Source of the DNA: Fictibacillus phosphorivorans
Lineage (GTDB): Bacteria; Bacillota; Bacilli; Bacillales; Fictibacillaceae
Direction: 5' to 3'
NCBI RefSeq assembly: GCF_007673525.1
Contig: NZ_VDZU01000001.1
Location: forward strand, 3,050,055 to 3,114,054
Length of the DNA: 64,000 nucleotides
The notes under the pieces are model-generated. The model was not told where the DNA came from and did not search any database. It worked only from the letters and a program-made list of their open reading frames with translations. The position numbers and the translations under genes are program-made. Below, piece by piece: positions 1-8,963 of the stretch (position 1 is its first letter; each line of letters opens with the position of its first letter).

Positions 1-257
1 ATCAACTAAAGCTAACACATATCGAAGGTAAAAACAGTCTACCGAAAGAACTAACATTCACACTTAGTACAGCTTATGGTCAAGAAAAAAAGCAAACAGA
101 GATTGGTGAGTATACCTTTTCGATGAATCAGTTTCCAAACCAAATAACCGTAACTTTTGGTGGGGAGATTAACAGGCTAAAAGAAAACAAAAAACTCGTA
201 TTAAAGATTACGGGCAAAGATCATTATCAATTTTTTAACCTTTATAAAGAAGAGTAA
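1..257 (+). CDS. C-terminus of an unidentified protein (5' end outside window)
   Basis: An open frame enters the window and ends at TAA 255-257, giving about 84 residues (frame begins at base 3). The tail is polar and lysine-rich with alternating hydrophobic residues (EYTFSMNQF, QITVTFGG, KLVLKITGK), suggesting a beta-sandwich C-terminal domain, perhaps of an exported or envelope protein. No catalytic motif or membrane segment is visible in this part. I do not recognise the family. The next gene, a short one on the other strand, converges on it with only one base between the stops. Confidence 0.7.
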   Translation, partial: QLKLTHIEGKNSLPKELTFTLSTAYGQEKKQTEIGEYTFSMNQFPNQITVTFGGEINRLKENKKLVLKITGKDHYQFFNLYKEE

Positions 258-258
258 T

Positions 259-390
259 TCATTTATTCTTTATCTCTTCTAGTAGTGCGATCATTTTTTC
301 ATTCTGCAAAATAACCGTCTCATTTTGTTTTCGGATTTTTGCAGCGTCGAACAAAAATACGACTAAAATAATGAATATAAAGAACTCCAT
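259..390 (-). CDS. Small single-span membrane protein (43 aa), hypothetical
   Basis: ATG at 388-390 to TGA at 259-261 encodes 43 residues: a hydrophobic N-terminal helix (MEFFIFIILVVFLF) followed by an amphipathic, coiled-coil-like tail (KIRKQNETVILQNEKMIALL). This one-helix-plus-charged-tail layout is common among small Bacillaceae membrane proteins of unknown role. The ribosome site is weak (GTGAAAC just upstream), so the call rests mainly on the protein pattern. It converges on the partial gene at the window start and is divergent from the acetyltransferase. Confidence 0.5.
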   Translation of the reverse strand: MEFFIFIILVVFLFDAAKIRKQNETVILQNEKMIALLEEIKNK

Positions 391-455
391 CGTTTCACAT
401 CAGCGATTTGTTTTTAATAAATGTTAACATAAATAACCATTTAAAGGATGAAAAC

Positions 456-1070
456 ATGAAGAAACCAATACTATTTAAATCTCCTCCGACATTAGAAAAC
501 GATGTCATTCAGTTAGTTCCTATGGAAAATGCACACTCCGTATCCCTTTATCAGATTAATCATTCAGATCACTGGAACTATATGTTATCAACTATACAAA
601 CTCAGCAGGAAATGGATACATGGGTTAATAATGCGATACAACTTCGTGAAGCAGGATTAGCCCTTCCTTTTACTATTGTTAACAAGAAAAACCATCACAT
701 CGCTGGTACTACTCGTCTTTACGAAATAGATTTTACTCAACGAACCTGTGAGTTAGGCTCAACCTGGTATGGGAAGGATTATCAGCGTACATTTGTTAAT
801 TCAGCTTGTAAGCAACTACTTCTCACGTATTGCTTTGAAACCTTAAACTTTATTCGTGTACAATTTAAAACAGATGAGCGAAACGAACGCTCGCAAAAAG
901 CAATTGAACGATTAGGTGCAATAAAAGAAGGTGTAATAAGGAATGAACGCATACTTACTAATGGATATATTCGAAATGCCGTTTTGTATTCTATTACAAA
1001 AGAAGAATGGATAGATGTTAAACAGGGTTTTATTGAAAGAGAAGCAAAATATAAATCACGTTCAATATAA
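456..1070 (+). CDS. GNAT family N-acetyltransferase, RimJ/RimL-like
   Basis: The 204-residue protein has the order of a RimL-type GNAT fold: N-terminal strand (NDVIQLVPMENAHS), the central beta strands with TTRLYEID and CELGSTWY, and the C-terminal RSQKAIERLGAIKEGVIRNE segment that in this family packs against acetyl-CoA. Members acetylate an amino group of a ribosomal protein, peptide or small molecule; the substrate here is unknown. I chose ATG 456 because AAAGGATG sits six bases upstream; the frame is open from 408 but that start has no ribosome site. It is monocistronic and ends in a bidirectional hairpin. Confidence 0.85.
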   Translation: MKKPILFKSPPTLENDVIQLVPMENAHSVSLYQINHSDHWNYMLSTIQTQQEMDTWVNNAIQLREAGLALPFTIVNKKNHHIAGTTRLYEIDFTQRTCELGSTWYGKDYQRTFVNSACKQLLLTYCFETLNFIRVQFKTDERNERSQKAIERLGAIKEGVIRNERILTNGYIRNAVLYSITKEEWIDVKQGFIEREAKYKSRSI

Positions 1071-1097
1071 AAGCCTGCAAACGTTTTGCAGGCTTTT
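1070..1097. terminator. Bidirectional rho-independent terminator
   Basis: AAAGCCTGCAAA (1070-1081) pairs with TTTTGCAGGCTTT (1084-1096) around a two-base spacer, with T runs in both directions. It serves the acetyltransferase and the converging six-gene operon. Confidence 0.85.
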
Positions 1098-1100
1098 ACT

Positions 1101-3974
1101 TCAATTTAGATTCATATTATTTTCTTCTGGCACCAAAATATGTCCGTTCTTCTCTTTGTTCAGCAAAACTTGAAGAATAGACGAAGTTAACTGGCTTGGT
1201 TGATATGGTTTGATCAAGTACCCTGCAGCACCTAGGTTAAGTCCTCGCTGCTTCTCATCAAGTGCTGTTGAAATGAATATTGGGATATCTTTCGTGTTGT
1301 CATTCGCTTTAAGTGTTTGAATCACTTGCCAGCCATCCATCTCCCCTTCAAGAAGAATGTCTAATATAATCGCTTCCGGCTTTAATTTCTCGATCATGAT
1401 CAAAGCTTCTTCACCTTTGTTAAACTGTGCGATCTGAAAGCCTCGTTCGATCAACTCTTCGGTAATGAGTCCTGCAAGATGCCTATCATCTTCAATAATG
1501 ATAATATCAGCTTTCTGCCCTTTATCCATCGTTATCGAGGCATTCACGTATACATCTTCTATGACAGGAAACTTTACTGTAAACGTACTTCCCTGACCTA
1601 ATGTTGACGCGACCGAAATTTGACCTCCATGCACTTTTACAATTTCTTTAACGATAGCAAGACCAAGACCAGTACCACCAATTTTCCTCCGATCAGAGTT
1701 ATCCACTCTATAGAACTTCGTAAACAGATCGCCTATTGCCGACTGCGGAATGCCAAGCCCCTCATCCTTAACATCTATGATGAGATGTTTATCGGTATGG
1801 TAGAGTCTTACCAAAACTTTGCCACCTTCAGGTGAATATTTTATCGCATTCGATATTAAGTTCATAAACACTTGTGATAACTTATCTCGATCTCCGAACA
1901 CAGATAACTTTTCGGTTTGGATATCCATATCAAACATGTGTTTATCACTACTTACTTTTTGAACGTCTATAACATCTTGAATGATCGGCAAGATTGAGTG
2001 ATACTTTTTATCAAATTCCTGGTTTCCACTCTCCATCTTTTGCACATCCAAAAAATCGTTTATGAGTGAAGTCAGCCTGAACGCCTCTTGGTGGATCGTT
2101 GTTAAATACTTCTTTTGACGCTCTGGTTTTAACTCTCGTGTGAGCATCAACTCCGTAAACCCTAGAACGCTAGATAACGGGGTTCGAAGCTCGTGACTTA
2201 CCGTTGTAACAAACTCCGACTTCATCTGATCCACTTCGTATTCTTTTGTAATGTCACGATATACGATAACGGTACCTAATTTTGTATCGTTTTGGATGAG
2301 ACTTTCGGAATATATCTGAATGACACGCTTTACTTCACCATCTAACTCAAACACATGTGAAATGCCAACATCGTTCTTTTCATGAACAGCATTCTGAATA
2401 AATGCCAGAAGTTTACGAGCTTCTTGAACTCTTCCTTTTAACCGGCGAGTCCATTCCTCAAATTTCATGTTAGTCAATTGGTCCGGTTGGTTACAGCTCA
2501 TAAACTCACAGAATTTTTGATTGGCAGAGACGATGTTTCCTTCGTTATCGATTAGCTGTATGCCTTCGTGAATGCTGTTCATTACATTTTTCATCGTTAC
2601 TCGCTGTTTCTCACTATCTTCATACAACATGATCTTTTCAAGCGAAAGAGCGACCTGGCGTGCGAGACCTTGGTACTCTGTTACTTCATCACACGAATAA
2701 GTTGATCCTATTCGAGTTACTACCAAAACGGCCATAATCTCACGTTTTCCTGAAAATATAGGAATATACAGATCTCCTGATTTATACAGTTCTTCCACGT
2801 ACCCTTTTTCTGATGTTGAAGTATCTCTCATCACTTGATGTGATAAGCTACTCTCTTTTAATTTCACAAACATCCCAGAGTCAGGAAAATGTTGTTTAAA
2901 TTGAATTTGTTCACTTTCTGTTAGACCTACAGATGCGGTTTGATTCCCATCAATCACCCAGATTAATCCTTTACTTGAATAGGTGATTTCAACCATATTA
3001 GAAATGATGCTCTTTAATAGATGATCCTTATCAAGTGTATTAGAGATTGAATGAATAAAAGAATTCATTCGGAGAAGCATTTTTTCATTCTGCTCTGTGG
3101 TCGATAAAGCTTCACGAAGCTTTTCTTGTTGCTCGTTTAATTCATCCTGCTGAGCTGCAAGTTCTTCATTCTGAGCAATTAATTCTTGTTCATTATCCTG
3201 AGTGCTACGAATCATCTTCTCAAAGGCTTGTGAGAGTAAACCGATCTCATCCAGTCTTTTCGTATGTGGAACATCGGTAACATAGAGGCCATTCGTAATT
3301 TGGGATGATACATTTGCAATATCCCTAAGAGGTCCTCCAAATTGTTTCATCATCAATCTAATAAGAAAGATGAACACGAGCACCATAAACGTTAAAAAAG
3401 AAAAGTAGATCCACTGACTCGTACTTGTCTTCTCATCTTTTTCTTCATAAATAGAATCAATCTCTTTTTGGACATCTGCCTCAAAGCTATTTAATGATTG
3501 AAGCACATCGTTTACCTGTTTTGTTCCTCCTTCCTTTGACATATTCACAAGTTCGTCGAGTTGTCCTTCTCTTTTGTATTGAATGGCACGAGGCAGCATT
3601 TTATTAAAATAACTTTCGGTAAACTTTTTGATCTCGCTCGATAAGGCTTTATCTTGATCGGATTTATATACTTTGTTGAACGTTGTTAGGTCTTTATTGA
3701 TCAGCATTTCTTTCTTTTCAATATTTTCTAAGAATGTATCTGTTCCAAAAGCAAAATAACCCCTTGAATCAAACATTACTGAGTTTAAATTCTCTCGCAT
3801 ATTCTCAACAAAGTTCAATTTGCTCTGTTTTGCTGAGATCTGTTTATCAAGTGATTCGGTCAGATTTACATGATAGAGTCTCAGGGAGACCATTCCTGCT
3901 AGGAGCAGGAAAACAAAAACAAGATTAATCAGGATTACTTTCCTACCCAAGCTCCTTTTAAAATAGTTACGCAC
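1101..3974 (-). CDS. Membrane hybrid histidine kinase with C-terminal receiver
   Basis: 957 residues. Visible in order: TM helix ~13-33, extracytoplasmic helical sensor ~35-185, TM helix ~188-208, HAMP ~209-262, a Glu/Gln-rich coiled coil ~262-300, a GAF-like region ~305-450, a PAS-like region ~460-580, HisKA with phosphoacceptor His594 (TVSHELRTPL), ATPase with N box (NLISNAIKYS, 705-714), G1 DEGLGIP (737-743) and G2 GGTGLGLAIV, then a receiver 823-940 with Asp872 and Lys922. It should autophosphorylate and pass phosphate to its own receiver and probably to the neighbouring stand-alone receiver. Start is GTG; it overlaps the upstream receiver gene by 8 bases. It is the last gene of the exopolysaccharide-type operon. 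Its signal is unknown. Confidence 0.92.
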   Translation of the reverse strand: MRNYFKRSLGRKVILINLVFVFLLLAGMVSLRLYHVNLTESLDKQISAKQSKLNFVENMRENLNSVMFDSRGYFAFGTDTFLENIEKKEMLINKDLTTFNKVYKSDQDKALSSEIKKFTESYFNKMLPRAIQYKREGQLDELVNMSKEGGTKQVNDVLQSLNSFEADVQKEIDSIYEEKDEKTSTSQWIYFSFLTFMVLVFIFLIRLMMKQFGGPLRDIANVSSQITNGLYVTDVPHTKRLDEIGLLSQAFEKMIRSTQDNEQELIAQNEELAAQQDELNEQQEKLREALSTTEQNEKMLLRMNSFIHSISNTLDKDHLLKSIISNMVEITYSSKGLIWVIDGNQTASVGLTESEQIQFKQHFPDSGMFVKLKESSLSHQVMRDTSTSEKGYVEELYKSGDLYIPIFSGKREIMAVLVVTRIGSTYSCDEVTEYQGLARQVALSLEKIMLYEDSEKQRVTMKNVMNSIHEGIQLIDNEGNIVSANQKFCEFMSCNQPDQLTNMKFEEWTRRLKGRVQEARKLLAFIQNAVHEKNDVGISHVFELDGEVKRVIQIYSESLIQNDTKLGTVIVYRDITKEYEVDQMKSEFVTTVSHELRTPLSSVLGFTELMLTRELKPERQKKYLTTIHQEAFRLTSLINDFLDVQKMESGNQEFDKKYHSILPIIQDVIDVQKVSSDKHMFDMDIQTEKLSVFGDRDKLSQVFMNLISNAIKYSPEGGKVLVRLYHTDKHLIIDVKDEGLGIPQSAIGDLFTKFYRVDNSDRRKIGGTGLGLAIVKEIVKVHGGQISVASTLGQGSTFTVKFPVIEDVYVNASITMDKGQKADIIIIEDDRHLAGLITEELIERGFQIAQFNKGEEALIMIEKLKPEAIILDILLEGEMDGWQVIQTLKANDNTKDIPIFISTALDEKQRGLNLGAAGYLIKPYQPSQLTSSILQVLLNKEKNGHILVPEENNMNLN

Positions 3975-4332
3975 CCAAGATCTCCCCTATCGTTTCAAGA
4001 AGCTGCTGAGGGCTAAAAGGCTTTGACATAAAGAAATCAGCACCTGCTTCCTTCATCCTTTCACGATCTGCTTGTTGATTTTTTGCTGAAAGAATCATCA
4101 TTTTCATGTTCTTTTTGTTTAGATCATTTCTCGTTTTTTCAACAACTTCAAGTCCTGTCATACGCGGCATCATATAGTCTAAAATGACAAGGTCATAGTC
4201 ATTCATCGATAACCTCTCATATGCTTCTTGTCCGTCCGTCGCCTCATCGATCTCATAACCTTCATCTTCAAGTGTATCTAGAACAAGCATGCGCAGAATT
4301 TCTTCATCCTCTGCTAAAAGAATTCTTGCCAT
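3967..4332 (-). CDS. Single-domain response regulator (CheY/Spo0F-like)
   Basis: 121 residues that are only a receiver: acidic pocket at positions 8-10 (AEDEE), phosphoacceptor Asp52 (VILDYMMP), conserved Thr/Ser region LSAKN, and Lys104 (SKPFSP). There is no output domain, so it must act by protein-protein contact or as a relay carrier. The neighbours supply both kinds of partner: the hybrid kinase immediately downstream (8-base overlap) and the Hpt-containing diguanylate cyclase at the operon start. A relay kinase, stand-alone receiver, Hpt is a reasonable inference. Only three bases separate it from the preceding glycosidase gene, so it is co-transcribed. Confidence 0.9.
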   Translation of the reverse strand: MARILLAEDEEILRMLVLDTLEDEGYEIDEATDGQEAYERLSMNDYDLVILDYMMPRMTGLEVVEKTRNDLNKKNMKMMILSAKNQQADRERMKEAGADFFMSKPFSPQQLLETIGEILGA

Positions 4333-4335
4333 GAA

Positions 4336-7300
4336 TCATTCCCCCGCTTCTTTTACATTTCCAAACGTTTTCTGGAGTTCATAATAAGATTGTTTTAGTC
4401 GTTCCTGATAGACAGGTTCATCCCATTCATTCCACATATACTTTCTTACATTTTGAAGTGAAATCATACCCTCTTTTGATTGTGGAAGGGAGTCACTAAC
4501 AACTCCGTTTGCTTTATACGTGTAAGCACCAATAGCAAAACCTTCTGTTTTTTCACTTGCAGATAACGTACCTTTCCACATATCTCCCATCACTTCATGC
4601 AAACTAGGATCTTTCACATTAAGAAGTAGCCAAGGAATTCTTATCTCTATAACCCCTTCTTTCTCGTTCACGCTGACATCTGTAAGAGAATCATATTCTT
4701 TATCTTCAGGATTTCCATTGCCAAAACGCAGTTTACCTGTTTCAAACGACTGAAACGGAATAACTTCTTTCGTACTTGGTATGGTTAGTTCTTTGTTTAA
4801 AGCCATTTCTATTGGATGATAGATTCCATTATTTTTTTGATTGGCATAACTTTTTTTCTCAATCATCTTTAGTTCATGTCCGTACATGTAATAATTGCTG
4901 TCGTAATAACTATCAACTAGTATTCTAGAATTTTTCACATTCGTAAGATTTATTGCAAACTCGGCACCAGCATCTAATTTAACTCCTCCGTCCGGTGATG
5001 ACAGCTGACCTTGATTACGAATGGTATCTATTAATATCGTTGTGTTCAAACTCTCTGAATCTACCTTGCTGTTATAATCCAGCCGCATATATACATATCG
5101 GTTGTCACTCGTGACAAATAAAGTTTTTAAATCGTCGCCTGTAGAACTGCTTTTTTGATAAGGTGCTAGATCTACCCAGTCCTCCACTTCACCATCTACT
5201 TGTATAGGAGATTCCGGATCAAAAGATAACAATCCAAACTGTTGTTCATTCGTCTGAGCATTAGACCAAAACGGCCGTCTGTCCGGGTTGTCAAAGTCCG
5301 TCGTGTTCCACGTACGTTTGAACCATTCATCCTGCCATGTAAATACCATACCTCCAGCCATCTGTTCTTCAACGATATCTTCAAACAGCCTCGTGTTATA
5401 ATTTCCTTGATCCTCTTCGGAATGGTGGCCTTGGTTCCAGCCAAATGCGTTCTCATGCGTGATTCCTCTTGAACTTGGCACACCAAATTCAGCAACGACG
5501 ACTGGCATATCATGAACTTTCCTTAAATCGTGTAAATAACCTGCATAATTGTTCTTCTTTCCACGATGGTCCACATACTCTAAATACTTTTTCTCATAGT
5601 TTAAGAAATCGGGATAGTATGGATATACATGATAGGATGCAAAATAACCTGACTTAAACGCACTTTGTGGTTTCAGGCTATTTGGATCTACAGCTACTTT
5701 ATCCTCTTTCTCAAAAGGTTCCGCAGGGTGTTTCAATGTATCTGTCGTTACCCAGTTCACATGACTCATTGCATGCTGCCACTGGTACGTTTTTGTTTCA
5801 TAATCTGTTGCATAGTTCAACATAGATGCAAGCCAATTCTCAAAAGGAGAGGCATTCGAGCTAGAAAAGTATTGGCCATCGATGCGGTTTTTCGATTGAT
5901 GCTTCTCGTTCGTCGAAACCACGACTTCCGGGTCCCATTCTACACCTAGAATAAAGCCTAAAACGTAAGGAGAAATATCGTTCTTATACTCTCCGCCCGC
6001 ATGTCCTGGCAGTTTTGGGATAACAGCTTGACCGTGAACAATATCCACGACATGTTTGATTTCTTTCTTAAATGATTCGGTTACTTCTGGCGCATAAACA
6101 TCTTGTTTTACCTTCAGCTGATCCTCATTCACCCATACACCATGAAAAAGGTACAACGGCTTTTTAGCGATCTTATTATATTCATAAAACGCTTCATAAA
6201 AACCTGGCGGATGAATCGTATAAACACGAATAGCATTTGCGTTCATCTCTCCGATTCGTTTAAACCACCGGAAATATTCATTTTTAGAGATGGCTGTCTC
6301 GCCTGGGAAGCTTCCTGGTTTTGCAATTCCCATGTTCACTCCTTTTATTAAGAAGTTTCTCCATTTTCCGTTCTCAAGAATTTGTAAATAATCACCTGAT
6401 GCCTTTGCGTTAATCTTAATGCCGTTACTTTCTTGGACTTGAACGGTTGAAACTGGTTTCTTAACACTCTGCTCGTTGTGCAAAAGAGATTTCATTAAGG
6501 GCAGATACACCTTCCAATAAAACGTACTTCCTTGACCATCATCTAGAGCAAATTTCTGTTTAACAAAACTGATGCCCCATGTTTGGTACAACTCAGGAAG
6601 TTCTGCTTGATCGGCATAATCTCCAGCGAAGTAAGTAGCTTTATACGTTCCATTCTGATGCTGTATAATGGCTGGGAACATCAGAGGAATATGGTGTTTC
6701 TGAATCTTCCTTTTCCCCGCATCCGTTAGACTCAATTCGTAATTTGCCATAACTTCCTGGCTATTGATCGGCTTAATAATATCGAACCAATAATGATAAG
6801 GAACAGATGCATCAAGCCCAAAAGTTTTCTTTCCTTCTTTAGTGAAAGAAAACTGTGCTCCTTTTTTCTTCATGTCTTTATTCTCTAAAATAACCATCTC
6901 GCCTTTTTCATGCACGAACAACATGCCGCCACTCTTAAACGTCCACTTTCCGTAACGATCTTTATAGTTTCTCTTCACCCAGCTAGGAACTTCTTTGCCG
7001 TTAAGATCTGAAAAGTACCTGCCGATCCATCCGGACCATTCTACATTTAACAGTTCTGATATTCCTTCTCGTGCTTCTTTACCGGTTGGACTCGCAAACG
7101 TATTAAATTCCGCGATGAGGTCCGTTTTTCCAGACATCACAGTACGTCTGATTTTCTCAACTTCACTAGGTGTCAGACCACCTTTGACACTTTGTTTGTT
7201 TTCTTGGTTCAGCACTTCAACACCATAGCTATCAGCCACATAAAGGATATCTGGCTCTTTACCTTTATTAAACGTTGGCACAGACCTGCTAAAATGCTTA

Positions 7301-7533
7301 TCCTCTTGGTAGGCTTCTTCTTTATTATTTACGATCTTTAAATGGTTTAACGTCCAAACTAAACCACTATGTTCTCTAAAGGAATCTTCTTTTATCGTTT
7401 TATCTACGATTGCCACGTCCAGGATGTTGTCTTGTTTAATCCACCACATCCAAAACGGTGAAGTGATCAATCCGATGATGAGCAGAATAAAAAGAAAAAA
7501 GAAACGTTTCCTTGATTTTTGTTGTGAATTCAT
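4336..7533 (-). CDS. Membrane-anchored or exported TIM-barrel glycosidase-like protein
   Basis: 1065 residues from ATG 7533, chosen because GGGGGA lies upstream and because ATGA overlaps the stop of the glycosyltransferase gene (translational coupling). Layout: signal anchor ~9-32; an extracytoplasmic alpha/beta region ~38-350 that resembles a glutamine-amidotransferase or ThuA-like fold (inference); a clan GH-A style TIM barrel ~390-740 starting FLIKGVNMG, with likely acid/base Glu532 (LGVEWDP, strand 4) and nucleophile Glu682 (VVVAEFGVP, strand 7); and a C-terminal beta-sandwich ~765-1040 like a CBM9/DOMON module. It probably trims, releases or remodels the glycan made by the adjacent glycosyltransferase outside the membrane. 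The sugar specificity cannot be read from sequence. Confidence 0.8.
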   Translation of the reverse strand: MNSQQKSRKRFFFLFILLIIGLITSPFWMWWIKQDNILDVAIVDKTIKEDSFREHSGLVWTLNHLKIVNNKEEAYQEDKHFSRSVPTFNKGKEPDILYVADSYGVEVLNQENKQSVKGGLTPSEVEKIRRTVMSGKTDLIAEFNTFASPTGKEAREGISELLNVEWSGWIGRYFSDLNGKEVPSWVKRNYKDRYGKWTFKSGGMLFVHEKGEMVILENKDMKKKGAQFSFTKEGKKTFGLDASVPYHYWFDIIKPINSQEVMANYELSLTDAGKRKIQKHHIPLMFPAIIQHQNGTYKATYFAGDYADQAELPELYQTWGISFVKQKFALDDGQGSTFYWKVYLPLMKSLLHNEQSVKKPVSTVQVQESNGIKINAKASGDYLQILENGKWRNFLIKGVNMGIAKPGSFPGETAISKNEYFRWFKRIGEMNANAIRVYTIHPPGFYEAFYEYNKIAKKPLYLFHGVWVNEDQLKVKQDVYAPEVTESFKKEIKHVVDIVHGQAVIPKLPGHAGGEYKNDISPYVLGFILGVEWDPEVVVSTNEKHQSKNRIDGQYFSSSNASPFENWLASMLNYATDYETKTYQWQHAMSHVNWVTTDTLKHPAEPFEKEDKVAVDPNSLKPQSAFKSGYFASYHVYPYYPDFLNYEKKYLEYVDHRGKKNNYAGYLHDLRKVHDMPVVVAEFGVPSSRGITHENAFGWNQGHHSEEDQGNYNTRLFEDIVEEQMAGGMVFTWQDEWFKRTWNTTDFDNPDRRPFWSNAQTNEQQFGLLSFDPESPIQVDGEVEDWVDLAPYQKSSSTGDDLKTLFVTSDNRYVYMRLDYNSKVDSESLNTTILIDTIRNQGQLSSPDGGVKLDAGAEFAINLTNVKNSRILVDSYYDSNYYMYGHELKMIEKKSYANQKNNGIYHPIEMALNKELTIPSTKEVIPFQSFETGKLRFGNGNPEDKEYDSLTDVSVNEKEGVIEIRIPWLLLNVKDPSLHEVMGDMWKGTLSASEKTEGFAIGAYTYKANGVVSDSLPQSKEGMISLQNVRKYMWNEWDEPVYQERLKQSYYELQKTFGNVKEAGE

Positions 7534-8963
7534 TGTGAGATTCCCCCGGATACACCTTTTCTTTTCATTTCTCCCCATGACTTTTTACCACGAATCGCTT
7601 GAACCAATCCTTGACAACGCCAGATTACAGTTAATGGACGATACCAAAGCGTTTCTGTTAGTGAATAAACAAATAGTTTTACGATGTCCGATACTTTCGG
7701 GTATTTACGAAGACTCCATTCCTCCAAGATCACTGCTCCCATAGAAGAAAGGGAACCGATTAGGACTGACAATAGAAAAAATAGCAATGCCATCTCAATA
7801 TAGATCCCTCCAAGAAAAAAGGAGAGAACCACAAACAAGTAGCCACATAACTCTACGACAGGGCCGGCCAGTTCAATGATCCAGAAATACGGCAGCGAGA
7901 CCATTCCGATCGAGCCATACTTTGGATTAAAAAGCATGGACTTGTGAATCCAAAGACTGTCAAACAAGCCTCTATGCCACCGATTTCTTTGTCTATGAAG
8001 ATATTTAAGATCGTCGGGTGCCTCTGTCCAACAGACTGGATCTGGTACATAAATGATTTTTTTCTTCTCTTTTTTATCTTTGATTAGCTTTTGAAGACGT
8101 ACCACAAGCTCCATATCTTCTCCTACCGTATCTCGCTTATAGCCACCTGCTTCAATCACCCATTTTTTTGAGAACACACCGAAAGCTCCTGAGATGATCA
8201 GCAGCCAGTTATAACGGCTGAGTCCGATTCGCCCCATTAAAAACGCTCTCAAGTATTCAATAACCTGCATGATAACGATTGGGTTCTTCGATAGACCGAT
8301 TCTTTCAACTTGCCCCTCATGAATATCACATCCGTTAGCAATTCGAATACTTCCACCTGATGCAATCACAGTCTCATCCGAGTCGATGATTGGTTTCATT
8401 ACTTTAAGGAAAGCATCTCTTTCAAGAACTGAATCACCATCCAATGAACAAAAATAAGGATAGTTGGAAACATTGAGTCCTGCGTTCAGTGCATCTGCTT
8501 TTCCTCCGTTCATCTTATCTACAAGCCATAGATTCGGATAGATAACTGATTGGTATACACCTTTAATGGTCATCGTCTCAAGTCTTGTCTGAATAACTTT
8601 CTTCACCTTTTTCATTTGGAAATGTTCAATAACTGTTTCTACAGTCGCATCTCTAGACCCATCATTGACAACGATCACTTCAAACTCTGGATAATTGATG
8701 CTCAAGAGAGAACGCACACTTCCTTTGATCCCAAGCTCCTCGTTATAAGCAGGTACGATAATAGAAACTGGTTTTGTGTAACTCGCATCCATATAGTCTT
8801 CATATCGCTCATAAGAATCAATCTTTTCTTCCCTCTTCAATTGAAATGCAGCTAGAATAAATAGAAACCCATAAAAAACTACAACGCCTGACATATAAAA
8901 CAAAATAAACCAGCCAAAAACACGAACAAGTTCGAGCCATAACTGACTAATAACTGTAACCAT
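7530..8963 (-). CDS. Processive family 2 glycosyltransferase (cellulose synthase/PgaC-like)
   Basis: 477 residues from ATG 8963 (AGAGG nine bases upstream); it overlaps the HEAT-protein gene by 17 bases. N-terminal membrane helix ~12-40, cytoplasmic GT-A domain ~65-335, then about four C-terminal helices. The processive GT2 signature is complete: Asp101 (VVNDGS), DGDS at 175-178, GED at 281-283 and RQRNRW at 324-329 (QxxRW). Such enzymes polymerise a nucleotide sugar and extrude the chain through their own membrane domain. Activity in this class is often controlled by c-di-GMP, yet no C-terminal PilZ domain is visible here, so control must come from another protein; the HEAT protein is the obvious candidate. 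Polymer identity is unknown. Confidence 0.92.
   Translation of the reverse strand: MVTVISQLWLELVRVFGWFILFYMSGVVVFYGFLFILAAFQLKREEKIDSYERYEDYMDASYTKPVSIIVPAYNEELGIKGSVRSLLSINYPEFEVIVVNDGSRDATVETVIEHFQMKKVKKVIQTRLETMTIKGVYQSVIYPNLWLVDKMNGGKADALNAGLNVSNYPYFCSLDGDSVLERDAFLKVMKPIIDSDETVIASGGSIRIANGCDIHEGQVERIGLSKNPIVIMQVIEYLRAFLMGRIGLSRYNWLLIISGAFGVFSKKWVIEAGGYKRDTVGEDMELVVRLQKLIKDKKEKKKIIYVPDPVCWTEAPDDLKYLHRQRNRWHRGLFDSLWIHKSMLFNPKYGSIGMVSLPYFWIIELAGPVVELCGYLFVVLSFFLGGIYIEMALLFFLLSVLIGSLSSMGAVILEEWSLRKYPKVSDIVKLFVYSLTETLWYRPLTVIWRCQGLVQAIRGKKSWGEMKRKGVSGGISQ

Noticed and set aside
1079..1086. AAACGTTT matching the LacI operator core
   Set aside because: It is the loop region of a terminator hairpin at the end of the acetyltransferase gene, not near a promoter.
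5196..5949. Several short frames opposite or out of phase within the glycosidase gene
   Set aside because: All lie inside a 3.2-kb gene with recognisable domains and lack ribosome sites.
7501..7512. GAAACGTTTCC inside the glycosidase gene resembling the LacI operator
   Set aside because: It encodes the Lys-Arg-Phe-Phe-rich signal anchor of the protein; no promoter nearby.
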